This document shows positions 1-6,182 of a stretch of DNA of 7,343 bases, in pieces. The notes beneath the pieces are model-generated. The model was not told where the DNA came from. It worked only from the letters and a program-made list of their open reading frames with translations, and searched no databases. A program made the translations under genes and the position numbers. This stretch comes from JBBRLG01 sp038231495 (GTDB taxonomy: Bacteria > Planctomycetota > Planctomycetia > Gemmatales > Gemmataceae): the NCBI GenBank assembly GCA_038231495.1, contig JBBRLG010000388.1, forward strand, positions 1 to 7,343. The letters run 5' to 3'. Within the stretch, counting starts at the first letter, position 1, and each line of letters begins with the position of its first letter.

Positions 1-792
1 AGCGAACTGTTCAAGCGCCGCGGCCTGCGCGTGCTGGCCGACCCGCTGCAGCGCACGGCCCTGTTCCTACCGCTGTTGCCGTTGCTCGCCTTCCTGGTCC
101 GCCCGTTCAACGACCTACGCAGCGGCGGCGACGGGGCGCTGCACGGCTTGCAACCGTTGACGCGCTACCTCGACCGGCTGCCCGACGACTTCCGCTGGCA
201 CGCCTCGATCTGGTTCCTGATGGCGCTGCTCTACCTGGTCGTGGCCCTCACCCGGCGGTCGTCGGGCCTCGCGCTCGCCGCGGCGGTGGCGGCCAACTTC
301 GGGTTGTGGGTTCTGTTCGGCAACCACGACCGGTTGACCTTCCTCGTCCACCCGCAGCTGTGGCTGATCCCGCTCGGCCTGATCGTCCTCGCCGCCGAAC
401 AGATCAACCGCGACCGCTTGCAGGCGGCGCAGGCCCTCGCCCTGCGCTACGCCGGTCTTCTGCTCGTTTACCTCTCCTCAACGGCCGACATGTTCCTGAC
501 GGGCCTGGGCGAGGGCGTGGCGCTGCCGATCGTCCTGGCGGTTCTGGCCGTCGCCGGGGTGCTGCTCGGCATTTTGCTGCGGGTGCGGGCGTTCCTGTTG
601 CTCGGCGTGACATTTTTGTTCCTGGACGTGTTCTCGCAAATCTGGCACGCCGCCGTGGACCGGTCGCAGACGTGGGTCTGGTGGGCGTCCGGCATCGTGC
701 TGGGCGCGGCGATCCTGACGCTGTTCGCGCTGTTCGAGAAGCGCCGCAACGACGTGCTGCAAATGCTCGCCGAGATCAAGCGTTGGCAGTGA
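1..792 (+). CDS. multi-pass membrane protein, C-terminal part (5' end outside window)
   Basis: The frame is open from base 1 to the TGA at 790-792, giving 263 visible residues. A GTG at 31 could be a start, but it has no Shine-Dalgarno sequence and the frame stays open to the left, so I treat the gene as 5'-partial. About seven to eight hydrophobic segments are visible, roughly at residues 19-37, 67-85, 88-107, 113-132, 148-167, 174-194, 197-212 and 225-245. The end is a short charged tail rich in Lys, Arg and Glu (EKRRNDVLQMLAEIKRWQ), probably cytoplasmic by the positive-inside rule. It is clearly an integral membrane protein. I see no catalytic or transport motif and cannot assign a function; the C-terminal end resembles uncharacterised large membrane proteins of planctomycetes (recall only). 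Next gene on this strand starts 155 bp downstream. Confidence 0.8.
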   Translation, partial: SELFKRRGLRVLADPLQRTALFLPLLPLLAFLVRPFNDLRSGGDGALHGLQPLTRYLDRLPDDFRWHASIWFLMALLYLVVALTRRSSGLALAAAVAANFGLWVLFGNHDRLTFLVHPQLWLIPLGLIVLAAEQINRDRLQAAQALALRYAGLLLVYLSSTADMFLTGLGEGVALPIVLAVLAVAGVLLGILLRVRAFLLLGVTFLFLDVFSQIWHAAVDRSQTWVWWASGIVLGAAILTLFALFEKRRNDVLQMLAEIKRWQ

Positions 793-909
793 AACGGCCG
801 TGCCGTTGTCCTATTCGTCGCCGTTTCTTCCTCGCGCTGCCCATCACTTTACCGTTCAATCCGTTACAAGTCCGACACGTTGCCCTATCTTTTGGGGGGT
901 TGTAGCAGG

Positions 910-915
910 TATGAT
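910..915 (+). promoter_or_regulatory. candidate -10 box before the 128-aa gene
   Basis: TATGAT matches the sigma-70 -10 consensus in five of six positions and lies 32 bp before the ATG at 948. No convincing -35 element sits 16-18 bp upstream (the bases there read ATCTTT), so this is weak. It lies in the 155-bp gap after the membrane-protein gene, where no other signal was found. Confidence 0.22.
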
Positions 916-947
916 AGCGTGCCCCCGCAACCCTCCGGAGTCGAAAG

Positions 948-1334
948 ATGCAAGACGTAGGCGGCATGACCGAACTCGTGACCCTTCGCACCCTGGCCCA
1001 AAAGGCCAGTCTTACGCCGGAGGCCCGGCACACTGCCCTTTGGTGCCTGGACCAATTGCCTCCGCTCTACATGGATTTTCGCCGTACGAACGAGAGCCGC
1101 TTCGGCGATTCGATTTCGTTTTTGGCGAAGGTCGCGTTGAAGCGCCTGGGCGAGGCAGACATGGGGCCGGACGCGGGTCGCGTGGCGGAAGCCCTCGTCG
1201 CCCAGCTCGGCGGTTTGCACGAACGCCTCGGCCTGGCACCGCTCGGTTTGAAGATTACCCCCCTGGCGGTGCCGGGTGTGGTGAAGAAACGGGCCAGTCG
1301 TAAAGCCGTCGCTTTGCCGAAGCCGGTTAAATAG
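948..1334 (+). CDS. unrecognised 128-aa protein, helical, basic C-terminus
   Basis: ATG at 948 is preceded by GGAG at 937-940 with 7-nt spacing, a good Shine-Dalgarno; a second Met at residue 7 has no better site, so the first is chosen. I do not recognise a family. The N-terminal two thirds looks helical, with alternating hydrophobic residues (LRTLAQKASLTPEARHTALW, then SFLAKVALKRL). There is no signal peptide or membrane segment, so it is probably cytosolic. The last 20 residues are basic and low in complexity (KKRASRKAVALPKPVK), a tail that could contact nucleic acid, although that is inference. The gene seems to be transcribed alone: 155 bp separate it from the gene upstream and a strong intrinsic terminator follows 14 bp after the stop. 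Coding evidence is the start context, the third-position GC bias and the terminator placement. Confidence 0.72.
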   Translation: MQDVGGMTELVTLRTLAQKASLTPEARHTALWCLDQLPPLYMDFRRTNESRFGDSISFLAKVALKRLGEADMGPDAGRVAEALVAQLGGLHERLGLAPLGLKITPLAVPGVVKKRASRKAVALPKPVK

Positions 1335-1347
1335 GTGGGTAAGTACC

Positions 1348-1398
1348 GGAGCCGCCGGGCGCCGCGGGTGGCCGCGGCGCACGGCGGCTCCGTTTTTG
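1348..1398 (+). terminator. strong rho-independent terminator of the 128-aa gene
   Basis: The arms 1348-1367 and 1372-1391 can form a 20-position stem with 19 pairs and one G/A mismatch (1358/1381), closed by a GTGG tetraloop. The stem is very GC-rich and is followed by GTTTTTG at 1392-1398. It starts 14 bp after the stop codon of the 128-aa gene and lies between that gene and the convergent Uma2 gene. The T-run serves only the plus strand; on the minus strand the hairpin would still block read-through but has no U-tract. Confidence 0.85.
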
Positions 1399-1402
1399 TC
1401 CA

Positions 1403-1966
1403 TTAAACCGTGAAAATGGCATCGACCGACATTTGCCAGCCGGGCACGGCCGGTTCGGCGTCGGCCGTGTCGCCGCGTCGATAAAGGACCGGACGCGTGG
1501 GAGCGGTTCCACGATAGACCGCCACGGTTTCGGCAATCGGATCAACGTCCCACACGACTGACGTACCGGCGGCGAAGTAGTCTACCCGCTTGGCAGCCAT
1601 CTCGGCCTCGGCCGCGTTCCCATAGTCGTTTTCACTACGGACTTCAACGGCGAAGGTCGGCGCACCGTCAATGAAGCGCATGAGGTTCCGGGGCAAGGGG
1701 CCGGCGTGATACGAGGCGTCGGGCGAAAAGGATTCGCGGCCGGAAGGCAATTCCGGGACGGCATAGCCGATGCCGTCCGTTTTCGCAACACCCCTACCGA
1801 CCGCTTTGGCGTAGCCTCGCAAACTCACATAAATCGAGGCGGCAACCTCGGTGGGTAAGTGTCCGGATCCCATGGAACGAATAATCCTCCCACCGATTAA
1901 CTCGGCCTTGCCTTCGATCCCATAAAGGTCATCCAGGGTAGCTCGCTTGGTTGTCACCGTGGACAT
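1403..1966 (-). CDS. Uma2-family (DUF820) PD-(D/E)XK endonuclease-like protein
   Basis: 187 aa from the ATG at 1966. The Uma2 plan is visible: N-terminal ELIGGRII (residues 22-29), then SPDAS with the candidate metal ligand Asp83, then FAVEVRSENDYG with Glu108, then the helix AEMAAKRVDYFAAG with Lys126, and VVWDVDP (138-143) leading into a short C-terminal PGW...F segment. Length matches the family, usually about 180-200 aa. Family members have a restriction-enzyme-like fold and are predicted nucleases, but their cellular role is poorly established; they are strongly expanded in cyanobacteria and planctomycetes. An upstream in-frame GTG at 1972 would add two residues, but it sits 1 nt from the GGAG, so ATG at 1966 (7 nt spacing) is preferred. 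No partner gene is adjacent; it is convergent with the 128-aa gene and lies about 240 bp downstream of the glycosyltransferase on the same strand. All putative catalytic positions are kept, so it looks intact. Confidence 0.9.
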   Translation of the reverse strand: MSTVTTKRATLDDLYGIEGKAELIGGRIIRSMGSGHLPTEVAASIYVSLRGYAKAVGRGVAKTDGIGYAVPELPSGRESFSPDASYHAGPLPRNLMRFIDGAPTFAVEVRSENDYGNAAEAEMAAKRVDYFAAGTSVVWDVDPIAETVAVYRGTAPTRPVLYRRGDTADAEPAVPGWQMSVDAIFTV

Positions 1967-1973
1967 TCCCACT

Positions 1974-1980
1974 CTCCTTT
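1974..1980 (-). promoter_or_regulatory. ribosome binding site that decides the Uma2 start
   Basis: Reading the minus strand, AAAGGAG lies 7 nt before the ATG at 1966 but only 1 nt before the alternative GTG at 1972. The spacing supports the ATG. Confidence 0.75.
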
Positions 1981-2028
1981 GCCGTGCCGGCGAACCACGT
2001 CGAAAAAGCGCCTTTGTCTTTCGGGGAT

Positions 2029-2034
2029 ATTTTA
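2029..2034 (-). promoter_or_regulatory. candidate -10 box for the Uma2 gene
   Basis: On the minus strand TAAAAT (five of six matches to TATAAT) would place a start near 2022 and give a leader of about 55 nt. There is no matching -35 at 16-18 bp; a TTGGCC lies only 14 bp upstream. The rest of the 2041-2204 interval contains no gene I can support, only two short palindromes (2118-2135 and 2157-2173). Confidence 0.25.
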
Positions 2035-2156
2035 CCCCACGGGCCGTCGGCCAAGCGAGGTCATTATTTGCCAGCGGTTCGGTTGACGCACCCCAAGCGT
2101 TGCCGCGATTCCAACCGCATCAATCGGCCTTGATGCCCTCGACCCATTTTTCGGCC

Positions 2157-2173
2157 CACGGGTTTTTCCCGTG
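2157..2173. repeat. short hairpin after the glycosyltransferase gene
   Basis: CACGGG and CCCGTG (2157-2162 and 2168-2173) flank a five-base loop, 32 bp beyond the glycosyltransferase stop. On the minus strand no U-tract follows, so it is not a standard intrinsic terminator. It may stabilise a 3' end or have no role. Confidence 0.3.
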
Positions 2174-2204
2174 CGTCTCGTCAGTGGCTCGCGGCCGCCC
2201 CTTA

Positions 2205-3110
2205 TTACCGCGCTGCAGCGGAGGCGGTTTGGGCGTCGGCCATTGGCGGTGCCTCGGTGGTCGTCGGCGTCGGACGTTCCTTCGGGACGAAAAGCGGCGA
2301 GCGCTTGATCCGCAGTCGGTCCAGCCAGTAGGTGCCGACCGCGCCGAGCGTGCGCAGGCCGTAGATCACGCTGCGGCGAAAGTTGATGCTGCTGGCCTCG
2401 TCGAAATAGCGCACCGGGACGGGAATGTCGCCGAGCCGGTAGCCCAGCCGCACGGCCTGCACCAAAAATTGCGTGTCGAACACGAAGTCGTCGGAATTCT
2501 TCTCGAACGGCACGCGCTCCAGCACTTCGCGGCGGTAGACGCGGAAGCCGCTGTGGAAGTCGCCGAGGTTTTGGCCGAGCATGAAGTTCTCGAACAGCGT
2601 CAGGCAGCGGTTGAAGACGTACTTGTAGACCGGCATGCCGCCGTGCAGCGCCTCGGCGCGGGAGCGGATGCGGCTGCCCATGACCACGTCGCAGATGCCC
2701 AGCTCGATGAAGCCGACCGCGTGCGGGATCACCCGGCTGTCGTACTGGTAATCCGGGTGGATCATGACGATAACGTCGGCGCCGCGGGCCAACGCTTCCT
2801 GATAGCACGTCTTCTGATTGCCGCCGTAGCCGCGGTTCTGCGCGTGGACGACGACCGTTAGTCCCATCTCACGGGCCACCTGCACCGTGCGGTCGGTGCT
2901 GCCGTCGTCCACGAGGATGACTTCATCGACCGAGCCGGTCGGAATGTCGGCCAGTGTGGCGGCGAGGGTGCGCTCGGCGTTGTAGGCCGGCATCACGGCA
3001 ATGACCCGGCTGGTGCGCTTGGGCAGCCCGTCGGCTTCCGGCTTGGTGATGCGTTCGACGCGAAAGAACTCGTGCTGTAACTTCAGGTGCGGGCGGTGTG
3101 CAATCATCAT
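2205..3110 (-). CDS. GT2 family glycosyltransferase, polyprenol-phosphate-sugar synthase-like
   Basis: 301 aa, TAA at 2205-2207. The GT-A fold of family 2 is clear: VIAVMPAYNAERTL (residues 36-49), EVILVDDGSTDRT (63-75) with the nucleotide-binding Asp pair, NRGYGGNQK (92-100), then VIVMIHPDYQYD (113-124), the position of the metal-binding DxD, here HPDYQYD. Next come VMGSRI (143-148), NLGDFHSGFRVYRREVL (181-197) and VPVRYFDEASSINF (231-244). It resembles the dolichol-phosphate mannose synthase branch, which transfers a sugar from a nucleotide donor to a lipid phosphate or a related acceptor; donor and acceptor cannot be read from sequence. No transmembrane helix is visible, so it is probably cytosolic or membrane-associated. 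The last 25 residues are low-complexity (Thr, Pro, Ala). ATG at 3110 is chosen, with ATG at 3107 as alternative; homology starts soon after, and the open frame further upstream runs antisense to the sigma gene. Only a weak GGAA precedes the start. Divergent from the sigma gene. Confidence 0.92.
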   Translation of the reverse strand: MMIAHRPHLKLQHEFFRVERITKPEADGLPKRTSRVIAVMPAYNAERTLAATLADIPTGSVDEVILVDDGSTDRTVQVAREMGLTVVVHAQNRGYGGNQKTCYQEALARGADVIVMIHPDYQYDSRVIPHAVGFIELGICDVVMGSRIRSRAEALHGGMPVYKYVFNRCLTLFENFMLGQNLGDFHSGFRVYRREVLERVPFEKNSDDFVFDTQFLVQAVRLGYRLGDIPVPVRYFDEASSINFRRSVIYGLRTLGAVGTYWLDRLRIKRSPLFVPKERPTPTTTEAPPMADAQTASAAAR

Positions 3111-3149
3111 CGGTATGCGGTTCCGTGGCGGCGCAGTCGTTTGGAAGCT

Positions 3150-3178
3150 ATTCTCCGTCCCCCCCATTGTAGGGTCAA
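3150..3178 (-). promoter_or_regulatory. candidate sigma-70 promoter of the glycosyltransferase gene
   Basis: On the minus strand TTGACC (3173-3178, five of six to TTGACA) and GAGAAT (3150-3155, four of six to TATAAT) are separated by exactly 17 bp. The predicted start is near 3143, a leader of about 33 nt. The spacer contains a run of seven G. Confidence 0.38.
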
Positions 3179-3186
3179 GGACAATG
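3165..3186. promoter_or_regulatory. palindrome over the -35 box, possible operator
   Basis: CATTGT (3165-3170) and ACAATG (3181-3186) are perfect inverted repeats with a 10-bp centre that contains the proposed -35 TTGACC. Symmetry and placement suggest a binding site for a dimeric regulator of the glycosyltransferase promoter; no regulator gene is adjacent. Six-base arms can arise by chance. Confidence 0.3.
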
Positions 3187-3272
3187 CCGGGCAGGGGGTT
3201 GTCATTTGCCGGGCAACGGTCGCGCAAATCCTCACCGCGCACGCGCTGCCGGGCGACCCTCAGTAAAGAGCC

Positions 3273-3296
3273 GGAACGCCGCCTTTTTATTCCGTC
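3273..3296 (+). promoter_or_regulatory. possible ECF-type promoter upstream of the sigma gene
   Basis: GGAAC (3273-3277) is followed 15 bp later by CGTC (3293-3296), close to the GGAAC...CGTC pattern used by many ECF sigma factors, which often control their own genes. Spacing is about one base shorter than usual and the leader would be about 180 nt. Apart from this and the glycosyltransferase promoter elements, I see no gene in 3111-3485. Confidence 0.2.
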
Positions 3297-3485
3297 GGCT
3301 TCAGCCTTTTCCCCGACGACGTTTGCACCGACCCTGAACGCCAGTCCTGGTGCGGGATCAAGGGAGCTGTTTTCGGAACCTTCTGGCTCGTCCGCGACCC
3401 TTTTTTCCGACAATTTCAAACCCACTTGCCCCCTTCGAGGCAGTATCTTTATGGAGAGCCAACGAACCCGCTGAGGTGACCCAAC

Positions 3486-5699
3486 ATGGCGCGAAGAGCA
3501 ATCGCCCCGATCCTGCCGTACCTGCGCCGGGTGTTCGCCGGCGGCGACAGCAGTTTTAGCGACCCGCACCTCCTGGAAAGCTTCGTGGTCCGGCGCGACG
3601 GCGGCGCGTTCGCCGCCCTCCTCCGCCGCCACGGGCCGATGGTCCTCGCGGTTTGCCGACGGCTGCTGCACGACGACGGCGACGTGGAGGATGCGTTTCA
3701 AGCCACCTTCTTCGTCCTCGTTCGCAAGGCCGGCTCCCTCCGCCAACCCGCACGCCTGGCGAACTGGCTTTACGGCGTCGCTTACCGCACCGCACTCAAG
3801 GCGCGCGGCCGCACCCACCGGCAACGGCAGCGCGAACAGCCCATCGTTGACGTGCCGGTCGAAGGCGGCGTTGCCCAACTCGTCTGGCGCGAGTTGCGGC
3901 CCATCCTCGACGAGGAGTTGCACCGCCTCCCGGAAAAATACCGCGCCCCGGTCGTGCTGTGTTGTCTCGAAGGATTGAGCAAGCGCGAGGCGGCCCGACG
4001 GCTCAACTGGCCGGAAGGGACGCTCTCCACGCGCCTCCACCTGGCCCGCCACCTCCTTCGGCAACGCCTGGTGCGTCGCGGCCTGACGCTCTCCGCGGGC
4101 GTCGTCGCGGCGGGCCTCTCCCAAGCGGCGGCGCCGGCGGCCGTGCCGTCCGTCTTGACGGCTGCCACCCTGCGAATTGCCGTGGTGCTCGCCACGGGAT
4201 CGGAAGGCGCTGTCATCCCGCCGCGCACCGCGGCCCTGATGGAAGGAGTGTTACAAGCCATGTCGCTGATTAAATGGAAAGTGGCGGCCGTGACGTTGCT
4301 CGCGGTCAGCCTGTTGGTCGTAGGCGTGGGTAGCGTTGCCATGCACGCGCCCGCCGCGCCCCCCCAGGCGGCCGAGGAATCCCAACGCGCCGAAGCGCCC
4401 GAGAGGGCCACCCCCGAACCGAAGAAGTTGACCCTCGATGCGGACGTTGTCCAAATCCTCTGGTGCCCGGACGGGCAGCTCCTGGCCAGTGTTGGCAGCC
4501 GGACGGAAAAGCGCAAGGACGGTACGGACGAGATCGACGTCTTCACCACGGTCAAACTGTGGGACACCGGCACCGGTAAGGAGGTCGTTTCGCTCGGCGA
4601 GATCAAGAACGGCGGCCTGGTCGGCATCGGCTTTTCTCCGGACGGCAAGACACTCGCCCTGAGTTCGCGCGGCACGATTGCGGACGGCGACAAAATCGAC
4701 CTGTGGGACGCGCGCACGGGGGAGTTAAAGAATACTATCGAGATGGACTACGGCCGCGGTCCCCCGAAGTTCGCTTTTTCTCCTGACGGCAAGGTGCTGG
4801 CGGTGCTCTACGCCGGCGATAAGGGCCGCGATCTGAAGGAGAAAGGCATCCAGGGCGGCGTGCGTCTGTTCGAGGTGGCCTCGGGGAAAGTAATCCAGTC
4901 GATGCGCGGCCACACGAGCCTGGCGGTTAGCGTGGCGTTCTCCGCGGACGGTAAGGTTGTCGCGACCGGCGGCGATCAACACGACCAGACGGTGCGGCTG
5001 TGGGACGTGCGCACCGGCAAGGTGCTGTCGTCCTCCAACGCGGGTGGCATTGTGCTGGGCGTCACGTTTTCCCCGGACGGCAAGACCGTGGCCACGGCCC
5101 AGGGCGACGGCCGCGTGCTTCTGTGGGACGTGCTCACGGGGGAGGAGATTCGGGCACTCGCGCCGGCGTGCGCGAAGAATTCGCTGCCGTTCTTCAGCCC
5201 CGACGGTCGGTTCCTCGTCTGCGCCGGTGCGAACGACAAGGACGACCGACACATTCCGGAAGTGAAACTGTGGGACGTTGGCACGGGGAAACTCCTGCGT
5301 ACGTGGTCGGACGCCCGCACCACCGCCGGGTTCGCGCCCAAGGGCAACGTGGTGGCCGTCCTCGGCAAAGGCGGCGTCGTTTATCTGTGGGAGTTTGAAA
5401 AACAGGCGACCCCTCCCGCCGAGAAGCCGGCGGCAGCCGACGCGAGCTTCGGCCGGTTGGTAGACGAACTCCTCAAGAGGAAGAAAACGGACGAGCAGGT
5501 GGTCGAAGCGCTGTTCGTGGCGACGCTCGGCCGTTTCCCGACGGAGAGCGAGACCAAGGTAGGGCTTGCCCCCCTGGCGCGGAAGGAGAGGCCGCGGCGC
5601 GAGGGTGTCGAGGACCTCCTTTTTGCGCTGACGAACACAAAGGAGTATTTCGCCCACCTCGACGCCCAGGCCGGCGCCGACGTGCGCAAGAAATGGTGA
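3486..5699 (+). CDS. ECF sigma factor fused to membrane anchor, WD40 propeller and PSD1/DUF1553-like tail
   Basis: 737 aa; ATG at 3486 with GAGGTGA at 3473-3479, a strong Shine-Dalgarno. Sigma region 2 covers about residues 33-110 (FAALLRRHGPMVLAVCRRLL, DVEDAFQATFFVLVRKA, LANWLYGVAYRTALKARGR). Sigma region 4 covers about 140-198 (LHRLPEKYRAPVVLCCLEGL, then the helix-turn-helix SKREAARRLNWPEGTLSTRL). An Ala-rich linker follows, then one membrane helix at about 264-286 with Lys on its N-side, giving sigma domains in the cytoplasm and the rest outside. Seven WD-type repeat ends follow: VKLWDTGTGK (356), IDLWDARTGE (404), VRLFEVASGK (459), VRLWDVRTGK (503), VLLWDVLTGE (544), VKLWDVGTGK (593) and VYLWEFE (632), enough for one seven-blade propeller. 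Residues 654-728 resemble the C-terminal end of PSD1/DUF1553 proteins (ALFVATLGRFPTESE, DLLFALTNTKEYF). Such long ECF proteins with WD40 extensions are known from Gemmata-type planctomycetes. No anti-sigma gene is adjacent; the extension may do that job (inference). Confidence 0.93.
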   Translation: MARRAIAPILPYLRRVFAGGDSSFSDPHLLESFVVRRDGGAFAALLRRHGPMVLAVCRRLLHDDGDVEDAFQATFFVLVRKAGSLRQPARLANWLYGVAYRTALKARGRTHRQRQREQPIVDVPVEGGVAQLVWRELRPILDEELHRLPEKYRAPVVLCCLEGLSKREAARRLNWPEGTLSTRLHLARHLLRQRLVRRGLTLSAGVVAAGLSQAAAPAAVPSVLTAATLRIAVVLATGSEGAVIPPRTAALMEGVLQAMSLIKWKVAAVTLLAVSLLVVGVGSVAMHAPAAPPQAAEESQRAEAPERATPEPKKLTLDADVVQILWCPDGQLLASVGSRTEKRKDGTDEIDVFTTVKLWDTGTGKEVVSLGEIKNGGLVGIGFSPDGKTLALSSRGTIADGDKIDLWDARTGELKNTIEMDYGRGPPKFAFSPDGKVLAVLYAGDKGRDLKEKGIQGGVRLFEVASGKVIQSMRGHTSLAVSVAFSADGKVVATGGDQHDQTVRLWDVRTGKVLSSSNAGGIVLGVTFSPDGKTVATAQGDGRVLLWDVLTGEEIRALAPACAKNSLPFFSPDGRFLVCAGANDKDDRHIPEVKLWDVGTGKLLRTWSDARTTAGFAPKGNVVAVLGKGGVVYLWEFEKQATPPAEKPAAADASFGRLVDELLKRKKTDEQVVEALFVATLGRFPTESETKVGLAPLARKERPRREGVEDLLFALTNTKEYFAHLDAQAGADVRKKW

Positions 5700-5795
5700 A
5701 TGAAGGAGGCATCGGCGGGCGAGCCGCAGTCTTTCGTTGAAGTGGCAGGCGTCGGGCGTCCGATGGTTTAGGTGTCACCCGAGCGCGACGCTCGC

Positions 5796-5867
5796 GGCCC
5801 TTTAGCCAAGCGGAAAGGCAACGGATTGCAAATCCGTCATACCCCGGTTCAATCCCGGGAAGGGCCT
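5796..5867 (+). tRNA. tRNA-Cys (anticodon GCA)
   Basis: 72 nt fold as a full cloverleaf. The acceptor GGCCCTT pairs with AAGGGCC (7 bp, no mismatch), the D-arm is GCC/GGC with a nine-base loop, and the anticodon stem is ACGGA/TCCGT with loop TTGCAAA, placing GCA at 5828-5830. The variable loop is CATAC and the T-arm is CCCGG/CCGGG with loop TTCAATC. The discriminator base is T (U73), the known identity element of cysteine tRNA. The 3' CCA is not encoded (TCTCG follows), so it must be added enzymatically. It lies 96 bp after the sigma/WD40 gene on the same strand; no clear promoter of its own and no U-tract terminator are visible. Confidence 0.97.
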
Positions 5868-5963
5868 CTCGTTTCAACCCGCCGCCTTTGCAGCGTAAGC
5901 CGCTTATTACCTCGGCCCGCAAGTTGCGCACCCGCGGCTTGCGCCAAGGGGCATGTCAAACGG

Positions 5964-5974
5964 ACCCTTGCCAA
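5964..5974 (+). repeat. ACCCTTGCCAA repeat, single arm
   Basis: A direct copy of the 11-bp word that forms the left arm of the two hairpins downstream. This copy lacks the matching right arm TTGGCAAGGGT, so it may be a decayed or half unit. Confidence 0.6.
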
Positions 5975-5986
5975 CCTCCTTCGCTA

Positions 5987-6012
5987 ACCCTTGCCAAGCC
6001 TTTGGCAAGGGT
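5987..6012. repeat. palindromic repeat 1 (11-bp perfect stem)
   Basis: ACCCTTGCCAA (5987-5997) and TTGGCAAGGGT (6002-6012) are perfect reverse complements around a four-base GCCT loop. No T-run follows, so it is not an intrinsic terminator in either direction by the usual rule. It could form a hairpin in a transcript reading through from the tRNA, or serve as a protein-binding palindrome. Confidence 0.75.
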
Positions 6013-6058
6013 CTATCCGCGCCGCTGCTTGCCACTTACGGTCGCTGCGTGCCAAAAT

Positions 6059-6097
6059 CCGACCCTTGCCAAGTTCTTGCGCTTTGGCAAGGGTCGG
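6059..6097. repeat. palindromic repeat 2 (14-bp perfect stem)
   Basis: CCGACCCTTGCCAA (6059-6072) and TTGGCAAGGGTCGG (6084-6097) are perfect reverse complements around an 11-base loop. The inner 11 bp of each arm are identical to those of repeat 1, while the loop differs completely, so the arms rather than the loop are conserved. Confidence 0.78.
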
Positions 6098-6182
6098 GAG
6101 GGTGTCCGAGGCCGCGCGGTCCAAGGGGACGCCCTGGGGAGAGACCGGTCGCGTTTACCGGCGGCGCAAACCTTTGCGAGAA

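Larger units (their letters stand above)
5868..6182. other. gene-free stretch after the tRNA, rich in palindromes
   Basis: No supported gene on either strand over about 315 bp; open frames here have no start signal or family resemblance. The left part (5868-5960) contains short GC-rich symmetries such as CGCAAGTTGCG but nothing assignable. The centre (5964-6097) carries the ACCCTTGCCAA repeat family described separately. The right part (6098-6182) shows no recognisable feature and leads into the C-terminal end of the toxin frame. Confidence 0.6.

Noticed and set aside
2118..2135. CATCAA...TTGATG palindrome as an operator
   Set aside because: Six-base arms far from any supported promoter; expected by chance in a window of this size.
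1947..2861. 304-codon plus-strand open frame across the Uma2 upstream region and glycosyltransferase gene
   Set aside because: Antisense shadow of a clear GT2 gene, with a composition (HDHVADAQ, EHEVLEQ) typical of reverse-strand reading of high-GC coding sequence.
3444..3449. TATCTT as -10 box of the sigma/WD40 gene
   Set aside because: Only four of six matches, and the nearest -35-like TTGCCC is 12 bp away, too close.
3001..3474. 157-codon plus-strand open frame in the divergent intergenic region
   Set aside because: Starts inside the glycosyltransferase gene, has no ribosome binding site, is Ser/Arg/Pro-rich and low in order; looks non-coding.
3111..4124. Long upstream extension of the glycosyltransferase frame on the minus strand
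   Set aside because: It runs antisense through the sigma domains and the divergent promoter region, shows no family resemblance, and stays open only because of high GC. The GT2 homology begins shortly after the ATG at 3110.
4725..5657. 310-codon minus-strand open frame opposite the WD40 region
   Set aside because: Its stop-free length mirrors the GC3-rich WD40 repeats on the plus strand; no start signal or recognisable domain.
5987..6013. Intrinsic terminator for the tRNA-Cys transcript
   Set aside because: The stem is perfect but no T-run follows on either strand and it lies about 120 bp after the tRNA.
5987..6097. CRISPR array
   Set aside because: The repeated units are palindromes only 11-14 bp per arm with uneven spacing and just two full copies; no leader or cas genes.
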